DNA from: Clostridia bacterium
GTDB lineage: Bacteria > Bacillota > Clostridia > Christensenellales > CAG-138
Assembly (NCBI GenBank): GCA_017525875.1
Contig: JAFXSG010000042.1
Coordinates: 1 to 52,074 of the forward strand
Length of the DNA stretch: 52,074 bases
Reading direction: 5' to 3'
Part shown: one piece after another, positions 41,157-49,200 of the stretch
Layout: each line of letters opens with the position of its first letter
Numbering within the stretch: position 1 is the stretch's first letter
The notes under the pieces: generated by a model
Told to the model about the DNA's origin: nothing
Database searches by the model: none
The model's input: the letters and a program-made list of their open reading frames with translations, nothing else
Program-made: the position numbers and the translations under genes

Positions 41157-41548
41157 ATGAGCGCAAAGTCTCGTGTTACGACGGCGGACGAGAACTATCT
41201 GGAAGCCGTGCTGATGATACAAAACCGTGCAGGTGCGGTGCGTTCAGTGGATCTGGCAGAACAATTGGGCGTAACCAAGGCAAGCGTCAGCGTAAAAGTA
41301 CATGCGCTGATATCTGCGGATCTTCTTTGTAAGGACGCGCAGAATTACCTGCATCTGACGGATCCGGTCTTCAGATTGCCGAGCGGATTTATGACAGGCA
41401 CCGTTTCTTGACGGATGCCTTGATCAGTTTGGGCATCGACCCTGAGACTGCGGAGGATGACGCCTGTCACATGGAGCACCATGTGAGCGATGAGACTTTT
41501 TCAGCCATGAAGGCTTATTGCGCCGGGAACAGGCAAATGTCTGTGTGA
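41157..41548 (+). pseudogene. DtxR/MntR-family metal-dependent repressor, frameshifted
   Basis: The first frame (from ATG 41157) encodes an intact winged helix (SRVTTADENYLEAVLMIQ, RSVDLAEQLGVTKASVSVKV) but leaves the family pattern after HLTD and stops at 41411. The following domain (IAERIYDRHRFLTDALISLG, DACHMEHHVSDETFSAMKAY) continues in another frame to TGA 41546-41548. A frame slip near 41362-41375 explains it. If real, only the DNA-binding half is made; a sequencing error is possible. Overlaps the Gpx operon end by context (3 bp apart). Confidence 0.85.
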
Positions 41549-41632
41549 AGTGCCGGTACTGTGCGGAATCTTGGGAGCGGAGAGGGCTTCTGGCAGAGTG
41601 AAGTACAGCGACACGTGGAAGGAACAGAAGTT

Positions 41633-42058
41633 ATGAAGATTCGCGCGCGTCTGGAAGCTTATGTGAAAGCAACATATGGAGTAGAGAGCGAGCAGCTTCC
41701 GTTCAGGCAGGAAGATTACGCTGTCCTTCGCCATGCGGACACCGGAAGATGGTTTGCGGTTTTCATTGTGAAGCCTAAAAAAGCTTTCGGCATGGACGGA
41801 GAGGGCAACACAGAGATCGTGAGTCTGAAGATAAGGGATCCTCTGTTGGCTGACTTGCTGGTACAGCAGACAGGCTATCTTCGCGGCTATCCCAGCAGCA
41901 AATGGAACTGGGTCTCGATCATATTGGACGGAACAGTCCCATTGGAAGAAGTGTGCCGATGGCTGGACGAGAGTTACGCAGCGACAAAAACAAAAGCGAA
42001 GAACCAGATCGTTCCTCTGGCCAAGCGAAATGCAATTTTAAATTTTAAAGGAAGGTAA
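41633..42058 (+). CDS. MmcQ/YjbR family protein
   Basis: 141 residues from ATG 41633. The core DYAVLRHADTGRWFAVFIV and WNWVSIILDGTVPLEEVCRW are typical of MmcQ/YjbR, a CyaY-like fold with a possible DNA-binding role but no settled function. The ribosome binding site (GGAACAG) is modest. Its stop overlaps the start region of the next gene, so they are coupled. Confidence 0.85.
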   Translation: MKIRARLEAYVKATYGVESEQLPFRQEDYAVLRHADTGRWFAVFIVKPKKAFGMDGEGNTEIVSLKIRDPLLADLLVQQTGYLRGYPSSKWNWVSIILDGTVPLEEVCRWLDESYAATKTKAKNQIVPLAKRNAILNFKGR

Positions 42059-42064
42059 ATGAAG

Positions 42065-43018
42065 ATGAAAATCAAAGCAGTCAAATATTTTGAAAAAGGC
42101 TTTCATGCACAGGGCTTCGCCTTTGGCGGCGAGGACGGTATGGAGCACTTTGACAACAATGTGAAATACCGTGCGTCCCTTCAGAACTATGTGATCGATA
42201 CAGGTGACGACGTCATCCTGGTCGATACGGGACTTCCCAAAGAAACGCCCGGCGCTGTATGGGATGGAAAAGCCCACTCGTACATGGGCAGATGGATCGA
42301 GGACTATGTATCCGCCCTGAAAACAGCGGGCTACGAGCCTTCTCAGGTCACCAAGATCGTTCTGACTCACAAGCACAGTGATCATTCCGGTGAGATCAGA
42401 AGCTTTCCGAATGCAAAGTTCTATGTGAACAGAGTGGAACTTGAGACGGACGAAGTAAAAGCACTGAAGGATCATCCCGGCCTGACCCCGGTTGACTTCA
42501 CGGACGGCCCATACTACAACTTCACCAGAAGCCAGATCATTGCTCCGGGCGTCCGTATGCTTCCCGCACCCGGCCATACATATGGAAACAGCATCGTGAT
42601 CGCGGAGGATGAGGGGCTGTTCTATATGCTGCACGGAGATATTTCCTACACGGATGAAGCTATTTACGCCGATAAGCTTTCCACTGTGTATGATGATATC
42701 TACATGACGAGAAGTACACAGAATACGATCCGTGAATTTATCCGCAATCATCCGACTGTATATTGCGGAACACATACACCTTTGGGATATGAAAATCTTG
42801 AAGCAAAGAGAGTCATGGATCTGGACAACCCGCCAAAGACAATTTGGCCCAGCGAAGACTATTTTGTCCAAAAGGAAGGAACCGGAAAGTATATCTGCTC
42901 CATATGCGGATATGTTTATGATCCCGCCGAGCATGATGGAGTGGCGTTTGAAGACCTTCCCGATGACTGGAAATGCCCGCGTTGCAAACAGGGGAAGGAC
43001 AAGTTCGGTAAGGCGTGA
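42065..43018 (+). CDS. Metallo-beta-lactamase-fold hydrolase fused to rubredoxin
   Basis: 317 residues from ATG 42065, 9 nt after AAAGGAAGG; the ATG at 42059 is too close. The hydrolase part has the zinc/iron motif [10 protein letters not shown] (H102, H104, D106, H107) and later PGHTYGNS and GTHTPLGYE histidines, resembling AHL-lactonase-like members. Residues about 275-317 are a rubredoxin ([12 protein letters not shown]...[13 protein letters not shown]) with four Cys for one iron. The fusion suggests an electron-transfer reaction rather than simple hydrolysis, in line with the redox neighbours. Confidence 0.9.
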   Translation: MKIKAVKYFEKGFHAQGFAFGGEDGMEHFDNNVKYRASLQNYVIDTGDDVILVDTGLPKETPGAVWDGKAHSYMGRWIEDYVSALKTAGYEPSQVTKIVLTHKHSDHSGEIRSFPNAKFYVNRVELETDEVKALKDHPGLTPVDFTDGPYYNFTRSQIIAPGVRMLPAPGHTYGNSIVIAEDEGLFYMLHGDISYTDEAIYADKLSTVYDDIYMTRSTQNTIREFIRNHPTVYCGTHTPLGYENLEAKRVMDLDNPPKTIWPSEDYFVQKEGTGKYICSICGYVYDPAEHDGVAFEDLPDDWKCPRCKQGKDKFGKA

Positions 43019-43030
43019 GGCATTGAGATC

Positions 43031-43238
43031 ATGCTGGAAATTGGAACAAAAGCGCCGGAATTCTCCCTGCCGGATCATAACGGGCAGTTGCACAGCCTTT
43101 CAGATTACAGAGATAAAAAGGTTATCCTGTACTTTTATCCGGCGGATATATCTTATTGATGAGGAAGGAACAATCGTTAAGACATTTGCTAAAGTGAAGC
43201 CTAAGGAGAATGCAAGGCAGATGCTAAAAGAGCTGTAA
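43031..43238 (+). pseudogene. Bcp-type peroxiredoxin, internally deleted
   Basis: The start MLEIGTKAPEFSLPDHNGQL...VILYFYPAD is a clear Bcp N-terminus, and YLIDEEGTIVKTFAKVKPKE...MLKEL is the C-terminus, but the ~80-90 residues between, including the peroxidatic Cys, are missing at about 43143 and the frame changes there. Non-functional remnant. Confidence 0.88.
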
Positions 43239-43274
43239 AAGGCACGACGAATTCCAGTTTCACAAGTTGAAAAA

Positions 43275-43311
43275 GCTCCCGGTCACCGGCCATAAACCGA
43301 TGATCGGGAGC
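43275..43311 (+). terminator. Terminator at the end of the redox cluster
   Basis: GCTCCCGGTCA (43275-43285) pairs with TGATCGGGAGC (43301-43311, one G-T); followed by GTTGTATTT. Confidence 0.65.
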
Positions 43312-43340
43312 GTTGTATTTACCCGGCTCAGCCCTCGAAG

Positions 43341-43760
43341 GTGGAGCCGGGGCACACTGCGCCGTCCGGCGAAAAAACAAACGAACCCGCGCCCCCTACG
43401 GGGCCCTCATATACCGCGGTCGATGTTGACCTGACCCCACTTTCGAGCACGATGGTCTATTCCGAGGTCTACAGTATGATGACCTCACCCGACGTCTATA
43501 TCGGTAAGACGGTGAAGATGAGCGGCTCCTTTGCCGTTTATCATGACGAGGCGTCGGATAAGTACTATTTCGCCTGCATAATAAAGGACGCGACCGCTTG
43601 CTGCTCGCAGGGGATCGAGTTCGTGCTGCGAGGCGAATATGCTTACCCTGATGATTATCCCCCCGTTGGAAGCGACATAACCGTTACCGGCGTGTTCGAT
43701 ACCTATACGGAGGGCGATAATATGTATTGCACGCTCAAGGAAGCCGTGATGGAAGACTAA
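43341..43760 (+). pseudogene. C-terminal part of a secreted/lipoprotein-like protein, 5' end lost
   Basis: About 139 codons from GTG 43341, but no ribosome binding site, and the open frame begins upstream inside the terminator region. After a Pro/Thr-rich linker comes a compact domain (VYSEVYSMMTSPDVYIGKTV, IKDATACCSQGIEFVL, SDITVTGVFDTY) that resembles an OB-fold-like lipoprotein domain. It lacks signal peptide and start, so it is probably a truncated gene cut at the island junction. GC-rich like the surrounding chromosome. Confidence 0.55.
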
Positions 43761-44271
43761 TGATTATCGCACAAATTAATAAGCAAACAACGGCAGTAAA
43801 AAACACAATCATTGAAGCAACAATAAGTCGAGCTCGCTTATCATTGTTCTTCTTTTTGCTGTTCTGTATTACTGTCAATTGATCGATCCATTGGTAATCA
43901 TATTGCGACTGATTTACATGGTTATCCTTGCCCGATTTGGCTATTCAGTTGTCAAGGTGCGTGAGGGTGCTGTGAAAAAGTCCCCTCACTTATACCTGGC
44001 AAAAAAACAGGGGGGTGTCCGAAAGAAAATGGCCTTTTTGAGAAAATATATTTTGCTTGCGTGTAAAACAGCTAAATGTAATAGAAAATATGCAGGGACC
44101 CTGAAACGCAAAAGGTCTTTCATTATCAGCGGTTTGAGCCTATCTATTTCAATAAGTTGTAAAGAAAATGTAGCATAATGCAGCATATTTGCCCAAAAAC
44201 AAGAAAACGACGATCATAAAACCGCCGTTTTAGGACCTACATATCGAGGATGTCGCCGTTTGAGAACAAAA

Positions 44272-44293
44272 AATGTAGTATGAATGTAGTATG
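44272..44293. repeat. Tandem duplicated 11-mer
   Basis: AATGTAGTATG occurs twice back to back (44272-44282, 44283-44293), just before a terminator-like hairpin and the right-hand direct repeat. Such short tandem motifs often flank recombinase sites, but none is proven here. Confidence 0.7.
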
Positions 44294-44306
44294 CGCTGAA
44301 GAAAAG

Positions 44307-44343
44307 AAAGCCTTGAAAAACACAATGATTTCAAGGCTTTTTT
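44307..44343. terminator. Bidirectional terminator-like hairpin at the right island edge
   Basis: AAAGCCTTGAAA (44307-44318) pairs perfectly with TTTCAAGGCTTT (44329-44340), T-run following. Confidence 0.75.
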
Positions 44344-44359
44344 GGAAAACGTGATAGGA

Positions 44360-44411
44360 TTTGATACAATCCGCGTTTGTGTCAAGGGGTGTTCAAAATA
44401 AACGATTACAG
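44360..44411 (+). repeat. Right imperfect direct repeat bounding the redox island
   Basis: Matches 36141-36194 in the same orientation with a few substitutions and one fewer A in the A-run. Beyond it a short frame to TAA 44484-44486 (RLQFFKTDRAADYFKKLALE...) resembles the end of a small CopG/BrnA-like antitoxin, too short to call. Confidence 0.8.
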
Positions 44412-44442
44412 TTCTTCAAGACTGATCGCGCAGCCGATTATT

Positions 44443-44955
44443 TTAAGAAGCTTGCACTTGAGATTGGTTACCAGACAAAGCTCTAATTGTAGTGCCGATA
44501 AATGTGCCTACTGGTTCGGCAAATGTATTTAATAAGGTGTTAATAGTCTTCAGTCTCGTTTCACTTGGTTGCCGTTTTAGTCCCTCATAGAATGTTGCCC
44601 CTTGCGGCGAAAGCTCCAAATACTGAACTCCAGATTCGGTGTCTACACGGCGGAGATAACCATGTTCTACAAAGAGATCAATATAGTGTACTGTGGTTTG
44701 TTCTGGAATGCATGGAAACATGGAAGGGAAGACGGAGCAACAATGCATTGCCGCATCGAGCAACTTCAATGATAGTTTATCTACACGAGAAACACGCTTG
44801 TCAGCGGCATAAGGAACCGGTGTGCTGCGATGAATATTATAAACGCGTTTGGTTTCGTCGTAGGTAGCATTTCCAAAGTAACCAGAATCGTATAGCGCTT
44901 TTAAATTGCGGGGACATTTCATGCCTTTGCTTTTGTAGAACTCTTTGGCGTTCAT
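44443..44955 (-). CDS. Unrecognised protein, possibly winged-helix
   Basis: 170 residues from ATG 44955 (AAAGGAACG upstream on the minus strand, slightly far). An in-frame extension to 45084 lacks a start signal and overlaps the promoter. The middle (SLKLLDAAMHCCSVFPSMF, TTVHYIDLFVEHGYLRRVDTESGVQYLELSPQG) looks like a winged helix with a beta wing; the tail (GTFIGTTIRALSG) is weakly hydrophobic. Lower GC than the chromosome. No family recognised. Confidence 0.6.
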   Translation of the reverse strand: MNAKEFYKSKGMKCPRNLKALYDSGYFGNATYDETKRVYNIHRSTPVPYAADKRVSRVDKLSLKLLDAAMHCCSVFPSMFPCIPEQTTVHYIDLFVEHGYLRRVDTESGVQYLELSPQGATFYEGLKRQPSETRLKTINTLLNTFAEPVGTFIGTTIRALSGNQSQVQAS

Positions 44956-44988
44956 AGCGATGAAGCGTTCCTTTCGATAATTTTTGTC

Positions 44989-45017
44989 ATTATACCACAG
45001 ATTAGGAACAAATTGAA
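44989..45017 (-). promoter_or_regulatory. Promoter of the 44443-44955 gene
   Basis: Minus strand TTCAAT (45017-45012), 17-bp spacer, TATAAT (44994-44989). Confidence 0.65.
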
Positions 45018-45148
45018 TAGAACAGGAGTAAAAATGTGAATACCAAATGGAGGGAACGCATTTTTCAGCGTCACCCTCCATCAAACTCAGCCGTTATTTG
45101 ATCAAACTATATTCATCACTTTGTGAAGCTCGAAAAGCGCATGCTAGG

Positions 45149-45484
45149 CTAATACGTAATTTGTATGGATGCCTCACCTATCTGCTCACCCGTAGATACA
45201 ATGTATATCTTTACTGTCATTGTTCCTGTAGTAACGTTTGATGGATTGGTAAAGCCTTTCTCCCATTCCGCACTTAATGGCCAACCATTCCCATAATCAT
45301 CCCAATACCAAGTTGATTTCCAAACATCCCCGCTAGGCCAGTATATGCGATGCATAAGTGTGATACGTTCACCCGGAGGGCCTCCAGAGAGTTCGAATTG
45401 AAAATGTAGATAGTTACAGTGCCGACTAAATGAAGACAGTTTTGTTGTATAATCGTCTTTAGTAGTGTTGAATGCAACAAGTCT
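45149..45484 (-). pseudogene. C-terminal fragment of an unrecognised beta-rich (secreted-type) protein
   Basis: A minus-strand frame open from about 45484 to the stop at 45149-45151 has no start. It reads FQFELSGGPPGERITL, YWPSGDVWKSTWYWDDYGNG, TGTMTVKIYIVSTGEQIGEA, a beta-sandwich style seen at the ends of secreted or lipoprotein domains. Upstream part missing. Confidence 0.4.
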
Positions 45485-45486
45485 TC

Positions 45487-45530
45487 AAGGGCAGTTGCAT
45501 TAGCATTAAGCTAACTCGCAACGCCCTTTT
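45487..45530 (+). terminator. Hairpin with T-rich tail in gene-poor stretch
   Basis: AAGGGCAGTTGC (45487-45498) pairs with GCAACGCCCTT (45518-45528) with one bulge, followed by TTCTCTC. Nothing else is recognised between it and 45600. Confidence 0.6.
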
Positions 45531-45626
45531 CTCTCTCGCAAACATATCCGTGCGAATTGTACCATGCCTATTTCCCCGGAGTATGATACAATCCCATTGT
45601 AAAGAATGGCGTATGGAGGCGCCGCT

Positions 45627-46193
45627 TTGGATTTCGGTAAGAAGATAGCGGATGCGAGGATGGCGGCGAATATGACTCAGCAGGAGCTTGCGGAGAAGCT
45701 CTTTGTTTCGCGCGAGCTAATTTCCAAATGGGAGAACGGTCTGCGCCGTCCGAACTACGGAAGGGATAATCCTCCAAGCGGCGATCCTGTACCTGCAGAC
45801 TATATGCTCCGTCCGGTATCATACTATATCCCGTTGTTTTCTGGAGATGATCAATGGTCCAGGATGGCATTTGCCCGCGGCACGGATAAAGAGGGCATAA
45901 GAATAACCATACAGGAAGAATACAATTTGGACGAGATAGACCATTCGGTCGTTTCATCAACCGTCCGATATGATAACGTGGATAAGCTCAAGATATCCGA
46001 TCCCATATGGCAGCCCATGACTCTAAGCGAAGCCGAGGCTCGGAAGCTGGCGGAGAGCTTTGTCCAAAGCGCCGGACTTTCCGATTACGTACTGTATCGT
46101 GTGACTCCCAGATACGCCGATAATATGGGTGTTGCAGTTTTTTACAGTACAACAGAAGATCAAAAGCACATTGGCTATACAAAATTATTTTGA
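45627..46193 (+). CDS. XRE-type helix-turn-helix N-terminus joined to an unrelated C-terminal segment
   Basis: 188 residues from TTG 45627, with GGAGG (45615-45619) 7 nt upstream. Residues 1-45 are an intact XRE domain (FGKKIADARMAANMTQQELAEKL, SRELISKWENGLRRPNY). The normal continuation of the domain is missing; the sequence switches at about residue 46 to a region (NPPSGDPVPADYMLRP, ITIQEEYNLDEI, TLSEAEARKLAESFV) resembling the extracytoplasmic end of another protein. Most likely a deletion fused two genes in frame. It may still make protein, but function is doubtful. Confidence 0.55.
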   Translation: MDFGKKIADARMAANMTQQELAEKLFVSRELISKWENGLRRPNYGRDNPPSGDPVPADYMLRPVSYYIPLFSGDDQWSRMAFARGTDKEGIRITIQEEYNLDEIDHSVVSSTVRYDNVDKLKISDPIWQPMTLSEAEARKLAESFVQSAGLSDYVLYRVTPRYADNMGVAVFYSTTEDQKHIGYTKLF

Positions 46194-46200
46194 AAAGTTA

Positions 46201-46229
46201 TTGACAGGGACCACGTACAACGATATAAT
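46201..46229 (+). promoter_or_regulatory. Consensus promoter of the large dockerin gene
   Basis: TTGACA (46201-46206), 17-bp spacer, TATAAT (46224-46229): perfect housekeeping consensus, 60 bp before the ATG. Confidence 0.92.
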
Positions 46230-46288
46230 AGATGCATGCGTAATGAACACTTGCATATACGCGTAATTTAGACGGGAGGTTCGCTCTT

Positions 46289-49200
46289 ATGATGATCGGC
46301 AATCACACTTTCAAAAAAGCAGTATCGCTGTTTATTGCGGCGTTCATGCTTTGCACATGCTGTATGGGAGTTTTCAGCGGCATTGTAAACGCTGAAAGCG
46401 TTCACGAAAAGGATGCGGGTACAGTGCTGTATGCATTTCGCTCCTGGAGCGAGATCGCAGAGGAACAGCGCGATTTCGTGACCTTTTCAACCAACGATCT
46501 TGAAAACGTAACATCGCTTTGGCCTTATTCCGCAGGCATGATGGCCGCGGAATATTATGACGGCACGCTCTATGTTGTGGATGAGAACCTTGGATTCTCC
46601 GCAGTAAATGTGGATGACGGCACTGCTCAAAGCATCCGTTCACTCGATGTGCTTGTGAACGACATGACCTATGATTACACATCCGGAAATATGCTGTTTC
46701 TTACATTCAGCTATGCCGTGAATGCCAAGCAGATTGGGCGGATCGACCTTGAAACCGGCGAGACCACCGTGCTCGGCACCTTCCCCGCAAACATCAACAT
46801 GACTACCATCAGCGCCGGTCGCGAAAGCGGCGTGCTTTATGGCGTCGACGGCTCCGGCGCTGTGTATTCATTTGATGTTTACGGCAACTGCACGCAGATC
46901 GCCGACACTGGTTTTACCACGGTCTACGGCTCTTCTTCAACATACTGCTATGCGGACGACAAACTCTACTGGGAGCATAACCCCGGACAGGATATCGTCT
47001 GCATCGATCCCGCGACGGGGGACGTGAACGTGCTCGGTTCCATGCCTCACTACACCACTCTGACCGGCATCACCACGATCCCGGACCCGGAGGATCTTCC
47101 GGAGCTCGACGCAGGCCATTCCGTGACCGACGTTATTCTGAATGTAAACGAACTGCTGCTTGCTCCCGGGGTTTCCAAACCGCTCTCCGTTACGATCGTT
47201 CCTTTTGACGCCGAGAACCAGGAGGTCACATGGGCAAGCAGCAATGAAAACGTTGCTTCCGTAAATGAGAACGGCGTTGTGACGGGCGTTTCCGCAGGTG
47301 AAGCGACAATCACCGTTACGAGCGTGGACGGCGGCTGCACCGATGCTTGTTTTGTACGCGTAACGGATGAAACGATAGATTTTCTTGCATACAGGCTCTA
47401 TGCGGAGAACGGCCCTTATGGAGACTATATAGCATTTACCGACGTTCAGCCCGAAGTCGTCCAGAGCAAATGGCAGGGCGCTTTCGAGCTGTACGGCTCC
47501 GAGTATGTGAACGGTGTGCTCTACGGTTCGGACTATATCAACAGTCGTTTCGTTACCATTGATGTGGAAACGGGCGAGATGACCGCCGTCGGCTACTGTC
47601 CGTATGCGTTTACCGCCTTGAGCTATGACTATGAGGCGCAGGTGATGTACGGCATCGCTTACGCCAACGGAATGAATCAGACCATATTTGCGATCGACAC
47701 GGATACGGCCGAACTCACAACAATCTGCACCGTTCGCGGGGATGAGAGTTTCTACGCCTTTATACATGCGCGAAACGGCAATTTTTACGGCATAAACGGC
47801 AATGGACAGCTTTGCATCATTGACGATCATGGTTTTGTGGAGGCAGTCGGTCAGACTCCCTATGAAAACATCTTTTCCGTACAGTCCATGACCTATGATT
47901 ACAGGACGGACAGTATCTACTGGGCGAACGCTCCCGGCGGAGAGCTTTTGAAGGTGGATCCGGAGACCGCCCAGTGCGCTTCCCTTGGCATCATCGGCAG
48001 TGGCATCCAGTTTACTGCGCTCACGATCGTTCGTGATGAAGCATATTCGCCCGCTCCTGTGAACAGCTTCCCCGTAACCGGCGTACGTGTTGAGCCGACC
48101 GCAATAACGCTTGCACCCGGCGTAGGCGAACAGCTGAACGCGCTTGTCTATCCCTGGAATGCGGACAACAATGCGGTCACATGGACAAGCTCCGCGCCTT
48201 CCGTCGCCACAGTCGATGAAAACGGTTTCGTGACCGGCGTTAACGGCGGTACCGCGATAATCACCGTTACGACTGTTGACGGAGGCTTTACCGCCACGGC
48301 GGAGATAACCGTGCTTGCGGACGGCATAGAGCTTCGCGGTTCCCGTGTTTATTCAAACGGCTCATACGGCGATCTCGTCAAGTTCACTGATTACGAGCTT
48401 CCGGCAATCATAAGCCTCGGCTATCCCAGATCGGAAGTGTACGCGGGAGAATACTTTGATGGCGTATATTATGCTTTTGCGCAGCAGACACGCCTGCTCT
48501 TTGCCATTGACCAGGCGACCGGCACCAGCCGTATCGTCGGCCCCTGCTACTACGATATTTACGAGATGGCATACGATTACACGACCGGAAACATGTACTG
48601 CATGGTGCTTGTTGATGGCATAAAGCAGCTTGCAAGGCTCGATATCAACACCGCGGAGATCACACTCGTCGGCGCATTCGATGCCCCAAGCGAGATAATC
48701 ACCCTGTCGGGCAGCAGGAGCGGATGCTTCTACGGCATCAGCTTCAACGGCGACCTCTACCGCATTGACGCGAACGCGCACTGCGAGCTGGTTGGCCCCA
48801 CCGGCTTTGTCGCTAACTTCCTGCAGTCCATGACCTATGATTACCGTACCGACAGCATATATTGGGCGCAGTATCCGGACGGATTGCTGGTTAAGGTGGA
48901 TCCCGAAACCGGCGCAGGCGTGAGCCTCGGCGCGATGCAGGACGCGCCTGAGATCGGCGGCCTTTATACCGTTTGCCGGGAGCAGGATCTGCCGGAACGC
49001 CTGCCCGGCGTACCGGTAAGCGGCATTCATTCCACGCTCGACTCCGCAAAGCTCGCTCCGGGCGGCGTGACGCTGCTTGCGGTCACAGTTGAGCCCTTCA
49101 ACGCGGAAAACAGAAATGTGATCTGGACGAGCAGCGATGCAAGCGTTGCTTCCGTAAACGGCTCTGGCCTTGTTACCGCCTATTCCGAGGGAGAAGCCGT

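Larger units (their letters stand above)
43761..44358. other. AT-rich stretch without convincing genes
   Basis: A 99-codon open frame (43879-44178) starts with a hydrophobic stretch but becomes Lys/Arg/Ser-rich and lacks a ribosome binding site, so it is not called. Short repeats and a bidirectional hairpin near the end (listed separately) make it look like mobile-element flank. Confidence 0.5.

Noticed and set aside
43879-44178. 99-codon plus-strand frame
   Set aside because: No ribosome binding site, composition changes midway, no recognisable domain; AT-rich non-coding more likely.
45274-45480. 68-codon minus-strand frame starting MLHSTLLKTIIQQ
   Set aside because: The neighbouring frame (45149-45484) reads as real protein over the same bases, so this one is a shadow.
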